Shown: positions 1-9,981 of the stretch, piece by piece
How the letters are laid out: each line of letters starts with the position of its first letter
Numbering within the stretch: the stretch's first letter is position 1
Origin: Streptomyces flavochromogenes
GTDB taxonomy: Bacteria > Actinomycetota > Actinomycetes > Streptomycetales > Streptomycetaceae
Direction of reading: 5' to 3'
Length of the DNA: 64,000 nt
Assembly (NCBI RefSeq): GCF_000717595.1
Contig: NZ_JNZO01000032.1
Coordinates: 17,586 to 81,585, forward strand
Translations under genes and position numbers: made by a program
Notes under the pieces: model-generated
What the model was told of the DNA's origin: nothing
Database searches by the model: none
The model's input: only the letters and a program-made list of their open reading frames with translations

Positions 1-1724
1 TCGCCACGATCACCCTGCAGAACTTCTTCCTCCTGTACTCGAAGCTCTCCGGCATGACCGGTACGGCCATGACCGAGGCCGCCGAGTTCCACCAGATCTA
101 CAAGCTGGGCGTCGTCCCGATCCCGACGAACAGGCCGATGATCCGCAAGGACCAGTCCGACCTGATCTACCGGACCGAGGTCGCCAAGTTCGCGGCCGTC
201 GTCGACGACATCGCGGAGAAGCACGAGAAGGGTCAGCCGATCCTCGTCGGCACGACCTCCGTCGAGAAGTCCGAGTACCTCTCGCAGCAGCTCTCCAAGC
301 GCGGTGTCCAGCACGAGGTCCTCAACGCCAAGCACCACGACCGCGAGGCGAGCATCGTCGCCCAGGCCGGTCGCCGCGGCGCCGTCACCGTCGCCACGAA
401 CATGGCCGGTCGCGGTACGGACATCAAGCTCGGCGGCAACCCGGACGACCTCGCCGAGGCCGAGCTGCGCCAGGCGGGTCTCGACCCGGTCGACCACGTC
501 GAGGAGTGGGCCGCGGCCCTTCCCGCCGCCCTGGAGCGCGCCGTGAAGGCCGTGAAGGCGGAGTTCGAGGAGGTCAAGGACCTCGGCGGGCTGTACGTCC
601 TCGGTACCGAGCGCCACGAGTCGCGCCGTATCGACAACCAGCTGCGCGGTCGTTCGGGCCGTCAGGGCGACCCGGGCGAGTCCCGGTTCTACCTCTCGCT
701 CGGCGACGACCTGATGCGTCTGTTCAAGGCGCAGATGGTCGAGCGCGTGATGGCCATGGCCAACGTGCCGGACGACGTGCCGATCGAGAACAAGATGGTC
801 ACCCGGGCGATCGCCTCCGCCCAGTCGCAGGTCGAGACGCAGAACTTCGAGACGCGTAAGAACGTCCTGAAGTACGACGACGTCCTCAACCGGCAGCGTC
901 AGGTCATCTACGGCGAGCGCCGCCGCGTCCTGGAGGGCGAGGACCTGCACGAGCAGATCCAGCACTTCATGGACGACACGATCGACGACTACATCCGTCA
1001 GGAGACCGCCGAGGGCTTCGCGGAGGAGTGGGACCTCGACCGTCTGTGGAACGCCTTCAAGCAGCTCTACCCGGTGAAGGTGACCGTGGACGAGCTGGAG
1101 GACGCGGCCGGGGACCGGGCGGGCATCACCGCCGAGTTCATCGCCGAGTCCATCAAGGACGACATCCACGAGCAGTACGACTCGCGGGAGAAGCAGCTCG
1201 GCTCGGAGATCATGCGTGAGCTGGAGCGCCGCGTGGTCCTGTCCGTCCTGGACCGCAAGTGGCGCGAGCACCTCTACGAGATGGACTACCTCCAGGAGGG
1301 CATCGGCCTGCGCGCCATGGCGCAGAAGGACCCGCTGGTCGAGTACCAGCGCGAGGGCTTCGACATGTTCACCGCCATGATGGAGGGCATCAAGGAGGAG
1401 TCCGTCGGCTACCTGTTCAACCTGGAGGTCCAGGTCGAGCAGCAGGTCGAGGAGGTCCCGGTGCAGGCGAGCGGTCCGTCGCTCGCCAAGGAGGACGCGG
1501 TGCCGGCCGGTGCCGGGCGTCCGGAGATCCGCGCCAAGGGGCTCGACGCCCCGCAGCGGCCGGACCGGCTGCACTTCTCCGCGCCGACCGTGGACGGTGA
1601 CGGCGGTGTCGTCGAGGGCGACTTCGCCTCGGACGACGTCGATGCCGGTGACGGGATGACGCGGGCGGAGCGCCGCAAGGCGCAGAAGAACGCGGGTGGC
1701 GGCGGGCGTCGTCGCAAGAAGTGA
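1..1724 (+). CDS. secA: Preprotein translocase ATPase SecA (3' part, 5' end outside the window)
   Basis: SecA drives export of unfolded preproteins through SecYEG. The reading frame is open from base 3, so the N-terminal half lies outside the window. The visible part begins in the conserved [12 protein letters not shown] segment, runs through the second nucleotide-binding fold ([35 protein letters not shown]), then the helical scaffold and wing domains ([17 protein letters not shown]-like region). The last 80 residues are a polar linker ending in a basic RRRKK tail. There is no cysteine in the tail, so the zinc-binding C-terminal motif of proteobacterial SecA is absent, as is usual for actinobacterial SecA1. 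Stop at 1722-1724. Certain as to family. Confidence 0.97.
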   Translation, partial: ATITLQNFFLLYSKLSGMTGTAMTEAAEFHQIYKLGVVPIPTNRPMIRKDQSDLIYRTEVAKFAAVVDDIAEKHEKGQPILVGTTSVEKSEYLSQQLSKRGVQHEVLNAKHHDREASIVAQAGRRGAVTVATNMAGRGTDIKLGGNPDDLAEAELRQAGLDPVDHVEEWAAALPAALERAVKAVKAEFEEVKDLGGLYVLGTERHESRRIDNQLRGRSGRQGDPGESRFYLSLGDDLMRLFKAQMVERVMAMANVPDDVPIENKMVTRAIASAQSQVETQNFETRKNVLKYDDVLNRQRQVIYGERRRVLEGEDLHEQIQHFMDDTIDDYIRQETAEGFAEEWDLDRLWNAFKQLYPVKVTVDELEDAAGDRAGITAEFIAESIKDDIHEQYDSREKQLGSEIMRELERRVVLSVLDRKWREHLYEMDYLQEGIGLRAMAQKDPLVEYQREGFDMFTAMMEGIKEESVGYLFNLEVQVEQQVEEVPVQASGPSLAKEDAVPAGAGRPEIRAKGLDAPQRPDRLHFSAPTVDGDGGVVEGDFASDDVDAGDGMTRAERRKAQKNAGGGGRRRKK

Positions 1725-1821
1725 CGTGGAGCCGCTCGTGCGGCGCCGCTGAGGCGGTGCCGCCGGCGCGGTGAGTTCGTCGCGGAGGGGTCGGTTGCCC
1801 GGTGGGCGGCCGGCCCCTTCG

Positions 1822-2295
1822 TCATGCCGGGTGGGGCGCGGGGCGGGCCGTCGCGCCCAGGCCGTCGAGTTCCACCGCGGCGCAGCGCCAGCGCTGGTCC
1901 TCGCCGCGTTCGAGGCGGAACGCCATGGCCCGTACGCGGGCGCCGGTGGCGATCGTCGCGAAGGCCTCGACCGCGGTCCGGTCGGTGTCCACCTGGACCG
2001 AGCAGCGGCGCAGGACCGGGCGGGGGCCGAGGGAGCGCAGGGGCGTCTCGGGGGCGATCCGGACGAGCTGTTCGTAGGCCTCGCCGACGGTGTGGCCGAG
2101 CATCCAGTGGACCGGGCGTTCGCCGCTCAGTACGGCGAGGAGGCGCTCGGCGAAGACGGTGTGCGGGGGGAGGGCACGGGGGTGGCTCGCGCGGGGGTGG
2201 GTGCCCGCCGGGCCGCGGGGGCGGGTGCCCGCGGGGCCGCCGGGCACCCTGCGGGGGCGCGGGGTGCCGGTCGTGGTGAGGGTGGTGGTGGTCAT
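1822..2295 (-). CDS. Rv3235 family protein
   Basis: A 157-residue protein convergent with secA, from which it is separated by 97 bases. The first 50 residues are a low-complexity Thr/Pro/Arg/Gly-rich leader. Residues from about 55 form the conserved part (AERLLAVLSGERPVHW, then LGPRPVLRRCSVQVD, then VRAMAFRLER and RWRCAAVELDG), which I recognise as the Rv3235 family found near secA in actinobacteria. No catalytic motif, signal peptide or membrane segment is visible. Function is unknown. Small alpha/beta proteins of this kind have been suggested to be regulatory, but nothing in the sequence proves it. ATG start at 2295 has a purine-rich stretch upstream. Confidence 0.8.
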   Translation of the reverse strand: MTTTTLTTTGTPRPRRVPGGPAGTRPRGPAGTHPRASHPRALPPHTVFAERLLAVLSGERPVHWMLGHTVGEAYEQLVRIAPETPLRSLGPRPVLRRCSVQVDTDRTAVEAFATIATGARVRAMAFRLERGEDQRWRCAAVELDGLGATARPAPHPA

Positions 2296-2574
2296 GGTGG
2301 GCCTGCCCCTGTCGTCGCGTCACCGAGAGGTACTGGTCGGTAACTTTCCGTTGGGGATCTTGTACGGGTGGGCTCGGAGGGGCCGCAAGGAGTCCGCCGC
2401 CGCGCGGCGGCTCGAAAACGGAATCACCTATCCGGGTGACGCGGAGGAAAATCGGCTCCCGGGGGTCCTGAGAAGGGCCCGTCGGAGTGGACGTACGCCG
2501 ACTCCGGCCGTCCACCCCGAAGGGGGACTCCGCACGTATCCTGAGGGCCTCTCCGTCTACGAAAGCGGCCAGCC

Positions 2575-3081
2575 ATGCGCGTGTACGTCCCCCTGACCCT
2601 CCCCGGTCTCGCACAGGCGCACAAGGCGGGCGAGCTGGGCCCCGGTCCGCTGACCGCCTACGCCGTCACCCCCGCCCTGCGCGAGTGGTACGTCTCCGAC
2701 GACATCGAGGAGCTGGAGTACGCGGCGCTCAACCGGGCCGCGTCCGCCTCCCTGCGGCTGCTCGCCGGGGACCCCGAGGCGCCCCGGCGCCGGATCGTCG
2801 TCGCCGTCGACGTCGCCGACAAGGACGCGGCCACGGACCCCGACGGGGCGCTGACCGTGAGCTCCATCGGCGAGGTCCGGATCGCCGGGCCCGTACGCCT
2901 CGCCAAGGCGGCGGCCGTGCACGCCGACGCGGACGACGCGGAGGCGGACGTGACGGCGGCGGCGGAGGCGCTGGGCGCGGCGGACCAGGGGGACGACGAC
3001 GCGCAGTTCGTCGTCGACGGGGCCGAGGACCACGAGCTGCTGTGGTTCGGGGTGCAGGAGATCCCCGGGCTGCTGGGCTGA
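2575..3081 (+). CDS. DUF6912 family protein
   Basis: A 168-residue acidic protein of unknown function that begins MRVYVPLTLPGL. I recognise it as the actinobacterial family of uncharacterised proteins now called DUF6912. The conserved features are the N-terminal strand, a YAVTPALREWY segment and a regular alternation of strands and acidic helices. No signal peptide, membrane segment or metal motif is seen. It is divergent from the Rv3235-family gene across 279 bases and lies 93 bases before the HAD hydrolase gene on the same strand, so the two could be cotranscribed. The stop is at 3079-3081. Confidence 0.75.
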   Translation: MRVYVPLTLPGLAQAHKAGELGPGPLTAYAVTPALREWYVSDDIEELEYAALNRAASASLRLLAGDPEAPRRRIVVAVDVADKDAATDPDGALTVSSIGEVRIAGPVRLAKAAAVHADADDAEADVTAAAEALGAADQGDDDAQFVVDGAEDHELLWFGVQEIPGLLG

Positions 3082-3174
3082 CGTCGTCGGGTCCCGGGGC
3101 GTGGCCGGCGGTCCTGGCCGCTCATGGCGGCCGCCGGTCGGATGGCTGTCGGTGGGGCCGGGTACCGTCTCCCC

Positions 3175-3846
3175 ATGGGGAAGCGCGACGGCTTGCGCGG
3201 CAAGCATCTGGTCTGGGACTGGAACGGCACACTGCTCGACGACATCAGTGCGGTCATCGGGGCGACCAACGCGGCGTTCGCCGAGCTGGGGCTCGAATCG
3301 ATCACTCTTGAGCGGTACCGGGAGCTCTACACGGTGCCCGTGCCCAAGTTCTACGAGCGGCTCATGGGACGGTTGCCCACCGACGCCGAGTGGTCCGTCA
3401 TGGACGGCGCCTTCCATCGGCACTACTGGGAGCGGGCCGAAGCCTGCGGGCTGACCGCCGGGGCCGCGGAGCTGCTCGCGGCGCGGCAGGCGTCCGGCTT
3501 CACCCAGTCACTGCTGTCGCTCGCGCCGCACGCGGAGTTGGTGCCGCTGGTGCGGAGGCACGGGATCGCGGAGCGGTTCGTACGGATGGACGGGCGGGTC
3601 GACGCGTCCACGGACGGGAAGTCGGGGCACATGGTCCGGCACCTGGCCGCGCTCGAAGGGGTGCTCGCCGAGCGGGTCGTCGTCATCGGTGACGCGGCGG
3701 ACGACGCGATCGCGGCGCGGCATGTCGGGGCTCGGGCGGTGCTGTACACCGGGGGGTCGCACAGCCGGGCCTCGCTCTCACGGGTCGGGGTGCCGGTGGT
3801 CGACACCCTGGAGGAGGCCGTGGCTGTCGCGGAGGAGCTGGTCTGA
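3175..3846 (+). CDS. HAD-superfamily hydrolase (phosphoglycolate-phosphatase-like)
   Basis: A 223-residue haloacid-dehalogenase-fold protein, probably a small-molecule phosphatase. Motif I reads VWDWNGTLLDD at residues 13-23. The nucleophile Asp15 is present but the usual second Asp of DxDxT is Asn17, a variant seen in a subset of HAD proteins. Motif III/IV appears as GDAADDAIAARHVG near the C-terminus. A helical cap follows motif I. I chose the ATG at 3175 rather than the upstream ATG at 3124 because homology begins immediately after it and the upstream stretch (Gly/Ala/Arg) looks like intergenic DNA. Substrate cannot be read from the sequence. Followed by GC-rich repeats before the convergent DJ-1 gene. 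Confidence 0.85.
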   Translation: MGKRDGLRGKHLVWDWNGTLLDDISAVIGATNAAFAELGLESITLERYRELYTVPVPKFYERLMGRLPTDAEWSVMDGAFHRHYWERAEACGLTAGAAELLAARQASGFTQSLLSLAPHAELVPLVRRHGIAERFVRMDGRVDASTDGKSGHMVRHLAALEGVLAERVVVIGDAADDAIAARHVGARAVLYTGGSHSRASLSRVGVPVVDTLEEAVAVAEELV

Positions 3847-3847
3847 C

Positions 3848-3926
3848 GGGTTCCGCCCGGTGGCGGGGAGGGGGCCTGAGGGCCGGGTTCCGCCCGGGGG
3901 CGGGGCCTGAGGGCCGGGTGCCGCCC
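3848..3926. repeat. GC-rich imperfect tandem repeat between convergent genes
   Basis: Two and a half copies of a unit beginning GGGTTCCGCCCGG and ending CCTGAGGGCC: 3848-3884, 3885-3915 and a partial copy at 3916-3926. The second unit is six bases shorter. The block starts immediately after the HAD stop codon and ends 26 bases before the DJ-1 stop codon. The inverted GGGC/GCCC content could give it terminator activity in both directions, but there is no T-run. Confidence 0.7.
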
Positions 3927-3952
3927 ACCACCGGGCCGGCGTCAGCCCGGCG

Positions 3953-4507
3953 TCAGGCCTTGGCGCGGAGGACCTTCAGGAATTCACGCATCCAGGTGGG
4001 GTGGTCCGGCCAGGCCCTTGAGGAGACCAGGAGACCGTCCACCACCGCCGCGCTGTCCTGGAAGGTCGCGCCGGCCGCCTGCATGTCCAGTTCCAGGGCC
4101 GGGTACGCCGTGACCCTGCGGCCCTCCAGGCCGCCGACCGCCGCCGTCAGGAGCGGGCCGTGGCAGATCTGGGCCACCGGCTTGTCCGCGTCGAAGAAGG
4201 CCTTCAGGATCTTGCGCAGCTCCGGGTCGTTGCGCAGGTACTCCGGCGCCCGGCCGCCCGGGATCACCACCGCCGCGTACGCGCCCGGGTCGACCTCGGA
4301 GAAGGCCAGGTCGGCGGGCCAGGTGTAGCCGGGCTTCTCGGTGTACGTGTCGAAGCCCGGCTCGAAGTCGTGGACGACGAAGCGGAGCTGCTTGCGGGCG
4401 GGGGCGGCGATGTCGACCTCGTAGCCCTCTTCCAGTAGCCGCTGGTAGGGGTACATCACCTCCAGCGATTCCGCCGCGTCCCCGGTCACGATCAGGATCT
4501 TCGCCAT
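3953..4507 (-). CDS. DJ-1/PfpI family protein
   Basis: A 184-residue single-domain DJ-1/PfpI protein. It shows the N-terminal strand MAKILIVTGD, an early glutamate in AAESLEVMYPYQ, the oxyanion-turn motif VIPGGRAPEYL and the nucleophile elbow with Cys115-His116 in VAQICHGPLL. The length and the Cys-His pair fit the class-I amidotransferase-like stress proteins (protease, glyoxalase or deglycase activities have been claimed for relatives). The exact reaction cannot be assigned. GGAGAG lies six bases before the ATG at 4507. Divergent from NAD-glutamate dehydrogenase across 434 bases. Confidence 0.9.
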   Translation of the reverse strand: MAKILIVTGDAAESLEVMYPYQRLLEEGYEVDIAAPARKQLRFVVHDFEPGFDTYTEKPGYTWPADLAFSEVDPGAYAAVVIPGGRAPEYLRNDPELRKILKAFFDADKPVAQICHGPLLTAAVGGLEGRRVTAYPALELDMQAAGATFQDSAAVVDGLLVSSRAWPDHPTWMREFLKVLRAKA

Positions 4508-4941
4508 GGCTCTCCCAGATCACAGATGGTCGGTCTGCCGTGCTGCGCCCATGCTCGCGTACACGCTGCCCGCGGCGGGGTGCTTTGCCAAGAGGACATG
4601 TGTCGCTGTCCAGAACGTCAAACTTCCACCCCCGCTTTTGTACACATACGGACCATGACGGTTCGGGGGGCGAGGGCGATAGGCTTTTGCCGTGATCAGC
4701 GCGATACGCCGAGGGGGCAGTGAAGCCCCCGGCTGCCGCCCGGTCCGCGACAGCGGCCGGGCCGACAGTGCGTTCGCCGATCCTCTCCGTCCGGGCGCGC
4801 CGCTCTCCGTGGCCGATAACGACCCGGGCATCTCTCATTCGGGCATAACGTCGTCTTCGACCGGAATCACCGCGTCGAGGCGTCGTTCTGTCCTTTCTTC
4901 CACCGACGTCACGCAACGGCGCGCGACAGGAGTCAGAGGAC
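4508..4941. other. Intergenic region between the DJ-1 gene and NAD-GDH
   Basis: 434 bases without a gene, holding the divergent promoters. A perfect inverted repeat, GGACA-N8-TGTCC, lies at 4594-4611. On the minus strand TTGACG (4622-4617) lies just upstream of it and could be the -35 of the DJ-1 gene, which would put the inverted repeat between -35 and -10. The GDH side has an AGGAG/GAGGA ribosome-binding site directly before 4942. I see no recognisable operator for GlnR or Rex. Confidence 0.4.
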
Positions 4942-7900
4942 ATGCAGACCAAGCTGGACGAAGCCAAGGCCGAGCTGCTCGAAAGGGCCGCTCGGGTAGC
5001 TGAGCACAGCCCGGTCGGGGGGCGACTTCCGACGGGCCCTGAGGGTGCCGGGAAGCACCCGGACCGGGACACCGTGCTCGAGTACCTCCAGCGCTACTAC
5101 CTGCACACCGCGCCGGAGGACCTCGGCGACCGGGACCCGGTCGACGTGTTCGGCGCGGCGCTCTCTCACTACCGCCTCGCGGAGAACCGTCCGCAGGGCA
5201 CGGCGAACGTGCGCGTCCACACTCCGACGGTCGAGGAGAACGGCTGGACGAGCAGCCACTCCGTCGTCGAGGTCGTCACCGACGACATGCCGTTCCTGGT
5301 GGACTCGGTCACCAACGAGCTCTCGCGCCAGGGCCGCGGCATCCATGTCGTGATCCACCCGCAGGTCCTCGTCCGCCGCGACCTCACGGGCAAGCTCATC
5401 GAGGTCCTGTCGGCGCAGATCCAGGGCGAGCTGCCGCACGACGCGCTCACCGAGTCGTGGATCCACGTCGAGATCGACCGGGAGACCGACCGCGCCGATC
5501 TCAAGCAGATCACCGCCGATCTGCTGCGCGTCCTGTCCGACGTCCGTGAGACGGTCGAGGACTGGGAGAAGATGCGCGACACCGCCCTGCGGATCGCCGA
5601 GGGCCTCCCGGCCGAGCCCACCGCCTCCGACCTGCGTCCGACCGAGGTGGAGGAGGCCCGCGAGCTGCTGCGCTGGCTCGCCGACGACCACTTCACCTTC
5701 CTCGGCTACCGCGAGTACCAGCTGGTCAACGGTGACGCCCTGTCCGCCGTGCCCGGCACCGGCCTCGGCATCCTGCGTTCCGACCCGCAGCACTCGGGCG
5801 ACGACCAGGGCCACCACGCCCACCCCGTCTCGCCGTCCTTCAGCAGGCTGCCCGAGGACGTCCGCGCCAAGGCGCGCGAGCACAAGCTGCTGATCCTGAC
5901 GAAGGCCAACAGCCGCTCGACCGTGCACCGCCCCTCGTACCTCGACTACGTCGGTGTGAAGAAGTTCGACGCCGACGGCAACGTCATCGGTGAGCGCCGC
6001 TTCCTCGGCCTGTTCTCCTCGGCCGCCTACACCGAGTCCGTGCGCCGTGTTCCCGTCGTCAAGCGCAAGGTCCAGGAGGTCCTGGCGGGCGCGGGCTTCT
6101 CGCCGAACAGCCACGACGGCCGCGACCTGCTCCAGATCCTGGAGACGTACCCGCGCGACGAGCTGTTCCAGACCCCGGCCGACCAGCTCCGGTCCGTCGT
6201 CACCAGCGTCCTGTACCTCCAGGAGCGGCGCCGGCTGCGCCTGTACCTGCGCCAGGACGAGTACGGCCGCTACTACTCGGCCCTCGTCTACCTGCCGCGG
6301 GACCGCTACACGACCCGTGTCCGGCTGCGGATCATCGACATCCTGAAGGAGGAGCTCGACGGCACCAGCGTCGACTTCACCGCCTGGAACACCGAGTCGA
6401 TCCTGTCCCGGCTGCACTTCGTCGTCCGCGTCCAGCCCGGCACCGAGCTGGCGAAGCTCACCGACGCCGACGTCGACCGCATCGAGGCCCGGCTCGTCGA
6501 GGCCGCCCGCTCCTGGTCCGACGGCTTCGCCGAGGCGCTCAACGCCGAGTGCGGCGAGGAGCGTGCCGCGGAGCTGCTCCGCCGTTACGGCAACGCCTTC
6601 CCCGAGGGCTACAAGGCCGACCACTCGCCGCGCGCGGCCGTCGCCGACCTGGTGCACCTGGAGGCCCTCGCCCGGACCGGCGGCGGCAAGGACTTCGCTC
6701 TCTCGCTCTACGAGCCGGTCGGCGCGGGCCCCGGCGAGCGCCGCTTCAAGATCTACAAGACGGGCGACCCGATCTCCCTGTCCGCCGTGCTCCCGGTGCT
6801 CAACCGGCTCGGCGTCGAGGTGACCGACGAGCGGCCGTACGAGCTGCGCTGCGCCGACCGCACGCACGCCTGGGTCTACGACTTCGGTCTGCGGATGCCC
6901 GTCGCGACCGGCAACGGCGGCGACTACCTCGGCGACGACGCCCGCGAGCGTTTCCAGGAGGCCTTCGCCGCCACCTGGACCGGCGAGGCCGAGAACGACA
7001 ACTTCAACTCGCTCGTCCTCTCCGCCGGCCTCAACTGGCGCGAGGCGATGGTGCTGCGCGCCTACGCCAAGTACCTGCGCCAGGCCGGTTCGACGTTCAG
7101 CCAGGACTACATGGAGGACACCCTCCGCAACAACGTCCACACCACCCGGCTGCTCGTCAACCTCTTCGAGGCCCGGATGGCCCCGGAGCGCCAGCGCGCC
7201 GGCACCGAGCTGATCGACGCCCTCATGGAGGAGCTGGACGCCGCCCTCGACCAGGTCGCGAGCCTGGACGAGGACCGGATCCTGCGGTCCTTCCTGACCG
7301 TCATCAAGGCCACGCTGCGGACGAACTTCTTCCAGGTGACGGCGGACGGTACGCCGCACTCGTACGTGTCGATGAAGTTCGACCCGCAGGCCATCCCGGA
7401 CCTTCCCGCGCCCCGCCCGGCTTTCGAGATCTGGGTGTACTCCCCGCGCGTCGAGGGTGTCCACCTGCGCTTCGGCAAGGTCGCCCGAGGCGGTCTGCGC
7501 TGGTCCGACCGCCGCGAGGACTTCCGTACGGAGATCCTCGGCCTGGTCAAGGCGCAGATGGTGAAGAACACCGTCATCGTGCCCGTCGGCGCCAAGGGCG
7601 GCTTCGTCGCCAAGCAGCTCCCGGACCCGTCCGTGGACCGTGACGCCTGGCTGGCCGAGGGCATCGCCTCGTACAAGACCTTCATCTCGGCGCTGCTCGA
7701 CATCACCGACAACCTGGTCGCGGGCGAGGTCGTGCCGCCCCTCGACGTGGTCCGCCACGACGAGGACGACACCTACCTGGTGGTCGCCGCCGACAAGGGC
7801 ACCGCGACCTTCTCCGACATCGCCAACGGGGTCGCCGAGTCGTACGGCTTCTGGCTCGGCGACGCGTTCGCCTCCGGCGGCTCCGCCGGATACGACCACA

Positions 7901-9915
7901 AGGGCATGGGCATCACAGCCCGCGGCGCCTGGGAGTCCGTCAAGCGGCACTTCCGCGAGCTGGGCCACGACACCCAGACCGAGGACTTCACGGTCGTCGG
8001 CGTGGGCGACATGTCCGGCGACGTCTTCGGCAACGGCATGCTGCTGAGCGAGCACATCAGGCTCGTCGCCGCGTTCGACCACCGGCACATCTTCATCGAC
8101 CCGAACCCGGACGCGGCCGTCTCGTACGCCGAGCGCCGCCGGCTCTTCGAGCTGCCCCGCTCCTCGTGGGCCGACTACGACACCTCGCTGCTCTCCGCGG
8201 GCGGTGGCATCCACCCCCGCAGCGCCAAGTCGATCCCGGTCAACGCGCAGGTCAGGGCTGCCCTCGGCATCGAGGACGGCATCACCAAGATGACCCCGGC
8301 CGAGCTGATGAAGGCCGTGCTCCACGCGCCCGTCGACCTGCTGTGGAACGGCGGCATCGGTACGTACGTCAAGTCCTCGGCCGAGTCGAACGCCGACGTC
8401 GGCGACAAGGCCAACGACGCCATCCGCGTCGACGGCCAGGACGTCCGAGCCCAGGTCATCGGTGAGGGCGGCAACCTCGGCGCGACCCAGCTGGGCCGTA
8501 TCGAGTTCGCCCGCACCGGCGGCCCCGAGGGCCAGGGCGGCAAGGTCAACACCGACGCCATCGACAACAGCGCCGGCGTCGACACCTCCGACCACGAGGT
8601 CAACATCAAGATCCTGCTCAACGGGCTCGTCGCCGAGGGCGACATGACCGTCAAGCAGCGCAACAAGATCCTCGCGGAGATGACCGACGAGGTCGGCAAG
8701 CTCGTCCTGCGCAACAACTACGCGCAGAACACGGCCCTCGCCAACGCCGTCGCCCAGTCGCCGTCCCTGCTCCACGCCCACCAGCGGTTCATGCGCCGTC
8801 TGGGCCGCGACGGGGCCCTCGACCGGTCCCTGGAGTTCCTGCCCAACGACCGGCAGATCCGCGACCTGCTCAACAACGGCCGCGGTCTGAGCCAGCCGGA
8901 GCTCGCCGTCCTCCTCGCGTACACCAAGATCACGGTGGCCGACGAGCTCATCGGCACGGAGCTGCCGGACGACCCGTACCTGCGGGGGCTGCTCCACGCG
9001 TACTTCCCGACGCTGCTGCGCGAGAAGTTCACCGAGGCCGTCGACAACCACCCCCTGCGTCGCGAGATCATCACCACCGTCCTGGTCAACGACACCGTCA
9101 ACGCCGGTGGCTCGACCTTCCTGCACCGCCTCCGCGAGGAGACGGGCGCGTCGATCGAGGAGATCGTCCGGGCGCAGACCGCGGCCCGGTTCGTCTTCCG
9201 CCTCGGCCAGGTCTGGGACGCCGTCGAGGCCCTCGACAACCAGGTGCCGGCCGACGTCCAGACCCGGATGCGGCTGCACTCCCGTCGGCTCGTCGAGCGC
9301 GGCACGCGCTGGCTGCTCAACAACCGGCCGCAGCCGCTCCAGCTCACCGAGACCATCGAGTTCTTCGCCGAGCGCGTCGAGCAGGTCTGGGCGCAGCTGC
9401 CGAACCTGCTGCGCGGCGCGGACCTGGAGTGGTACCAGTCGATCGTGGAGGAGCTGACCGAGGTCGGCGTGCCGGAGGAGCTCGCGCTGCGGGTGGCCGG
9501 CTTCTCCTCCGCCTTCCCGATCCTCGACATCGTGGGGATCGCGGACCGGACGGGCAAGGACTCGCTGGCGGTGGCCGAGGTCTACTACGACCTGGCCGAC
9601 CGGCTGCGGATCACCGACCTGATGGACCGGATCATCGAGCTGCCGCGCGACGACCGGTGGCAGTCGATGGCCCGTGCGTCGATCCGTGAGGACCTGTTCG
9701 CGGCGCACTCGGCGCTGACCGCGGACGTCCTGGCGGCCGGGAACGGCACGTCGAGCCCGGAGCAGCGGTTCAAGGACTGGGAGGAGAAGAACGCGGCCAT
9801 CCTGGGCCGCGCGCGGACGACCCTGGAGGAGATCCAGGGCTCGGACACCTTCGACCTGGCGAACCTGTCGGTGGCGATGCGGACGATGCGCACGCTGCTT
9901 CGTACGCACAGCTAG
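4942..9915 (+). CDS. NAD-specific glutamate dehydrogenase, large (about 180 kDa) type
   Basis: A 1657-residue protein of the large NAD-dependent glutamate dehydrogenase family known from Streptomyces clavuligerus and Pseudomonas. It oxidatively deaminates glutamate to 2-oxoglutarate and ammonia in the cytoplasm. The length equals the family norm (about 1600-1650). The first 700 residues hold ACT-like regulatory segments (DMPFLVDSVTNELSRQG). The catalytic Glu/Leu-dehydrogenase core spans roughly residues 820-1260, with KVARGGLRWSDRREDFRTE, PVGAKGGFV near residue 882 and the nucleotide-fold segment GVGDMSGDVFGNGML near residue 1023. The remaining 400 residues are the helical C-terminal domain. 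ATG at 4942 is preceded by AGGAGTCAGAGGAC. Monocistronic: a strong terminator follows. Confidence 0.97.
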   Translation: MQTKLDEAKAELLERAARVAEHSPVGGRLPTGPEGAGKHPDRDTVLEYLQRYYLHTAPEDLGDRDPVDVFGAALSHYRLAENRPQGTANVRVHTPTVEENGWTSSHSVVEVVTDDMPFLVDSVTNELSRQGRGIHVVIHPQVLVRRDLTGKLIEVLSAQIQGELPHDALTESWIHVEIDRETDRADLKQITADLLRVLSDVRETVEDWEKMRDTALRIAEGLPAEPTASDLRPTEVEEARELLRWLADDHFTFLGYREYQLVNGDALSAVPGTGLGILRSDPQHSGDDQGHHAHPVSPSFSRLPEDVRAKAREHKLLILTKANSRSTVHRPSYLDYVGVKKFDADGNVIGERRFLGLFSSAAYTESVRRVPVVKRKVQEVLAGAGFSPNSHDGRDLLQILETYPRDELFQTPADQLRSVVTSVLYLQERRRLRLYLRQDEYGRYYSALVYLPRDRYTTRVRLRIIDILKEELDGTSVDFTAWNTESILSRLHFVVRVQPGTELAKLTDADVDRIEARLVEAARSWSDGFAEALNAECGEERAAELLRRYGNAFPEGYKADHSPRAAVADLVHLEALARTGGGKDFALSLYEPVGAGPGERRFKIYKTGDPISLSAVLPVLNRLGVEVTDERPYELRCADRTHAWVYDFGLRMPVATGNGGDYLGDDARERFQEAFAATWTGEAENDNFNSLVLSAGLNWREAMVLRAYAKYLRQAGSTFSQDYMEDTLRNNVHTTRLLVNLFEARMAPERQRAGTELIDALMEELDAALDQVASLDEDRILRSFLTVIKATLRTNFFQVTADGTPHSYVSMKFDPQAIPDLPAPRPAFEIWVYSPRVEGVHLRFGKVARGGLRWSDRREDFRTEILGLVKAQMVKNTVIVPVGAKGGFVAKQLPDPSVDRDAWLAEGIASYKTFISALLDITDNLVAGEVVPPLDVVRHDEDDTYLVVAADKGTATFSDIANGVAESYGFWLGDAFASGGSAGYDHKGMGITARGAWESVKRHFRELGHDTQTEDFTVVGVGDMSGDVFGNGMLLSEHIRLVAAFDHRHIFIDPNPDAAVSYAERRRLFELPRSSWADYDTSLLSAGGGIHPRSAKSIPVNAQVRAALGIEDGITKMTPAELMKAVLHAPVDLLWNGGIGTYVKSSAESNADVGDKANDAIRVDGQDVRAQVIGEGGNLGATQLGRIEFARTGGPEGQGGKVNTDAIDNSAGVDTSDHEVNIKILLNGLVAEGDMTVKQRNKILAEMTDEVGKLVLRNNYAQNTALANAVAQSPSLLHAHQRFMRRLGRDGALDRSLEFLPNDRQIRDLLNNGRGLSQPELAVLLAYTKITVADELIGTELPDDPYLRGLLHAYFPTLLREKFTEAVDNHPLRREIITTVLVNDTVNAGGSTFLHRLREETGASIEEIVRAQTAARFVFRLGQVWDAVEALDNQVPADVQTRMRLHSRRLVERGTRWLLNNRPQPLQLTETIEFFAERVEQVWAQLPNLLRGADLEWYQSIVEELTEVGVPEELALRVAGFSSAFPILDIVGIADRTGKDSLAVAEVYYDLADRLRITDLMDRIIELPRDDRWQSMARASIREDLFAAHSALTADVLAAGNGTSSPEQRFKDWEEKNAAILGRARTTLEEIQGSDTFDLANLSVAMRTMRTLLRTHS

Positions 9916-9937
9916 CCGCTGAAGCAGTGGAGTGAGA

Positions 9938-9970
9938 AGGGGCCCCACCGGACGACCGGTGGGGCCCTTC
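9938..9970. terminator. Bidirectional terminator between NAD-GDH and the GT87 gene
   Basis: A perfect 12-bp stem (GGGCCCCACCGG with loop ACGA) at 9940-9967, flanked by GAAG and CTTC that extend the pairing with one bulge. It sits between two convergent genes. Confidence 0.85.
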
Positions 9971-9981
9971 CCCTGTCTGTT

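Noticed and set aside
1725..1821. secA terminator
   Set aside because: A GGAGGGGTCGG / CCGGCCCCTT pairing around 1784-1819 is possible but has mismatches, a long loop and no T-run.
4933..9948. A very long open frame antisense to NAD-glutamate dehydrogenase (over 1600 codons)
   Set aside because: It lies opposite a certain gene, has extreme Leu/Val/Arg/Gly/Asp composition with no known motif, and arises from GC-rich codon bias.
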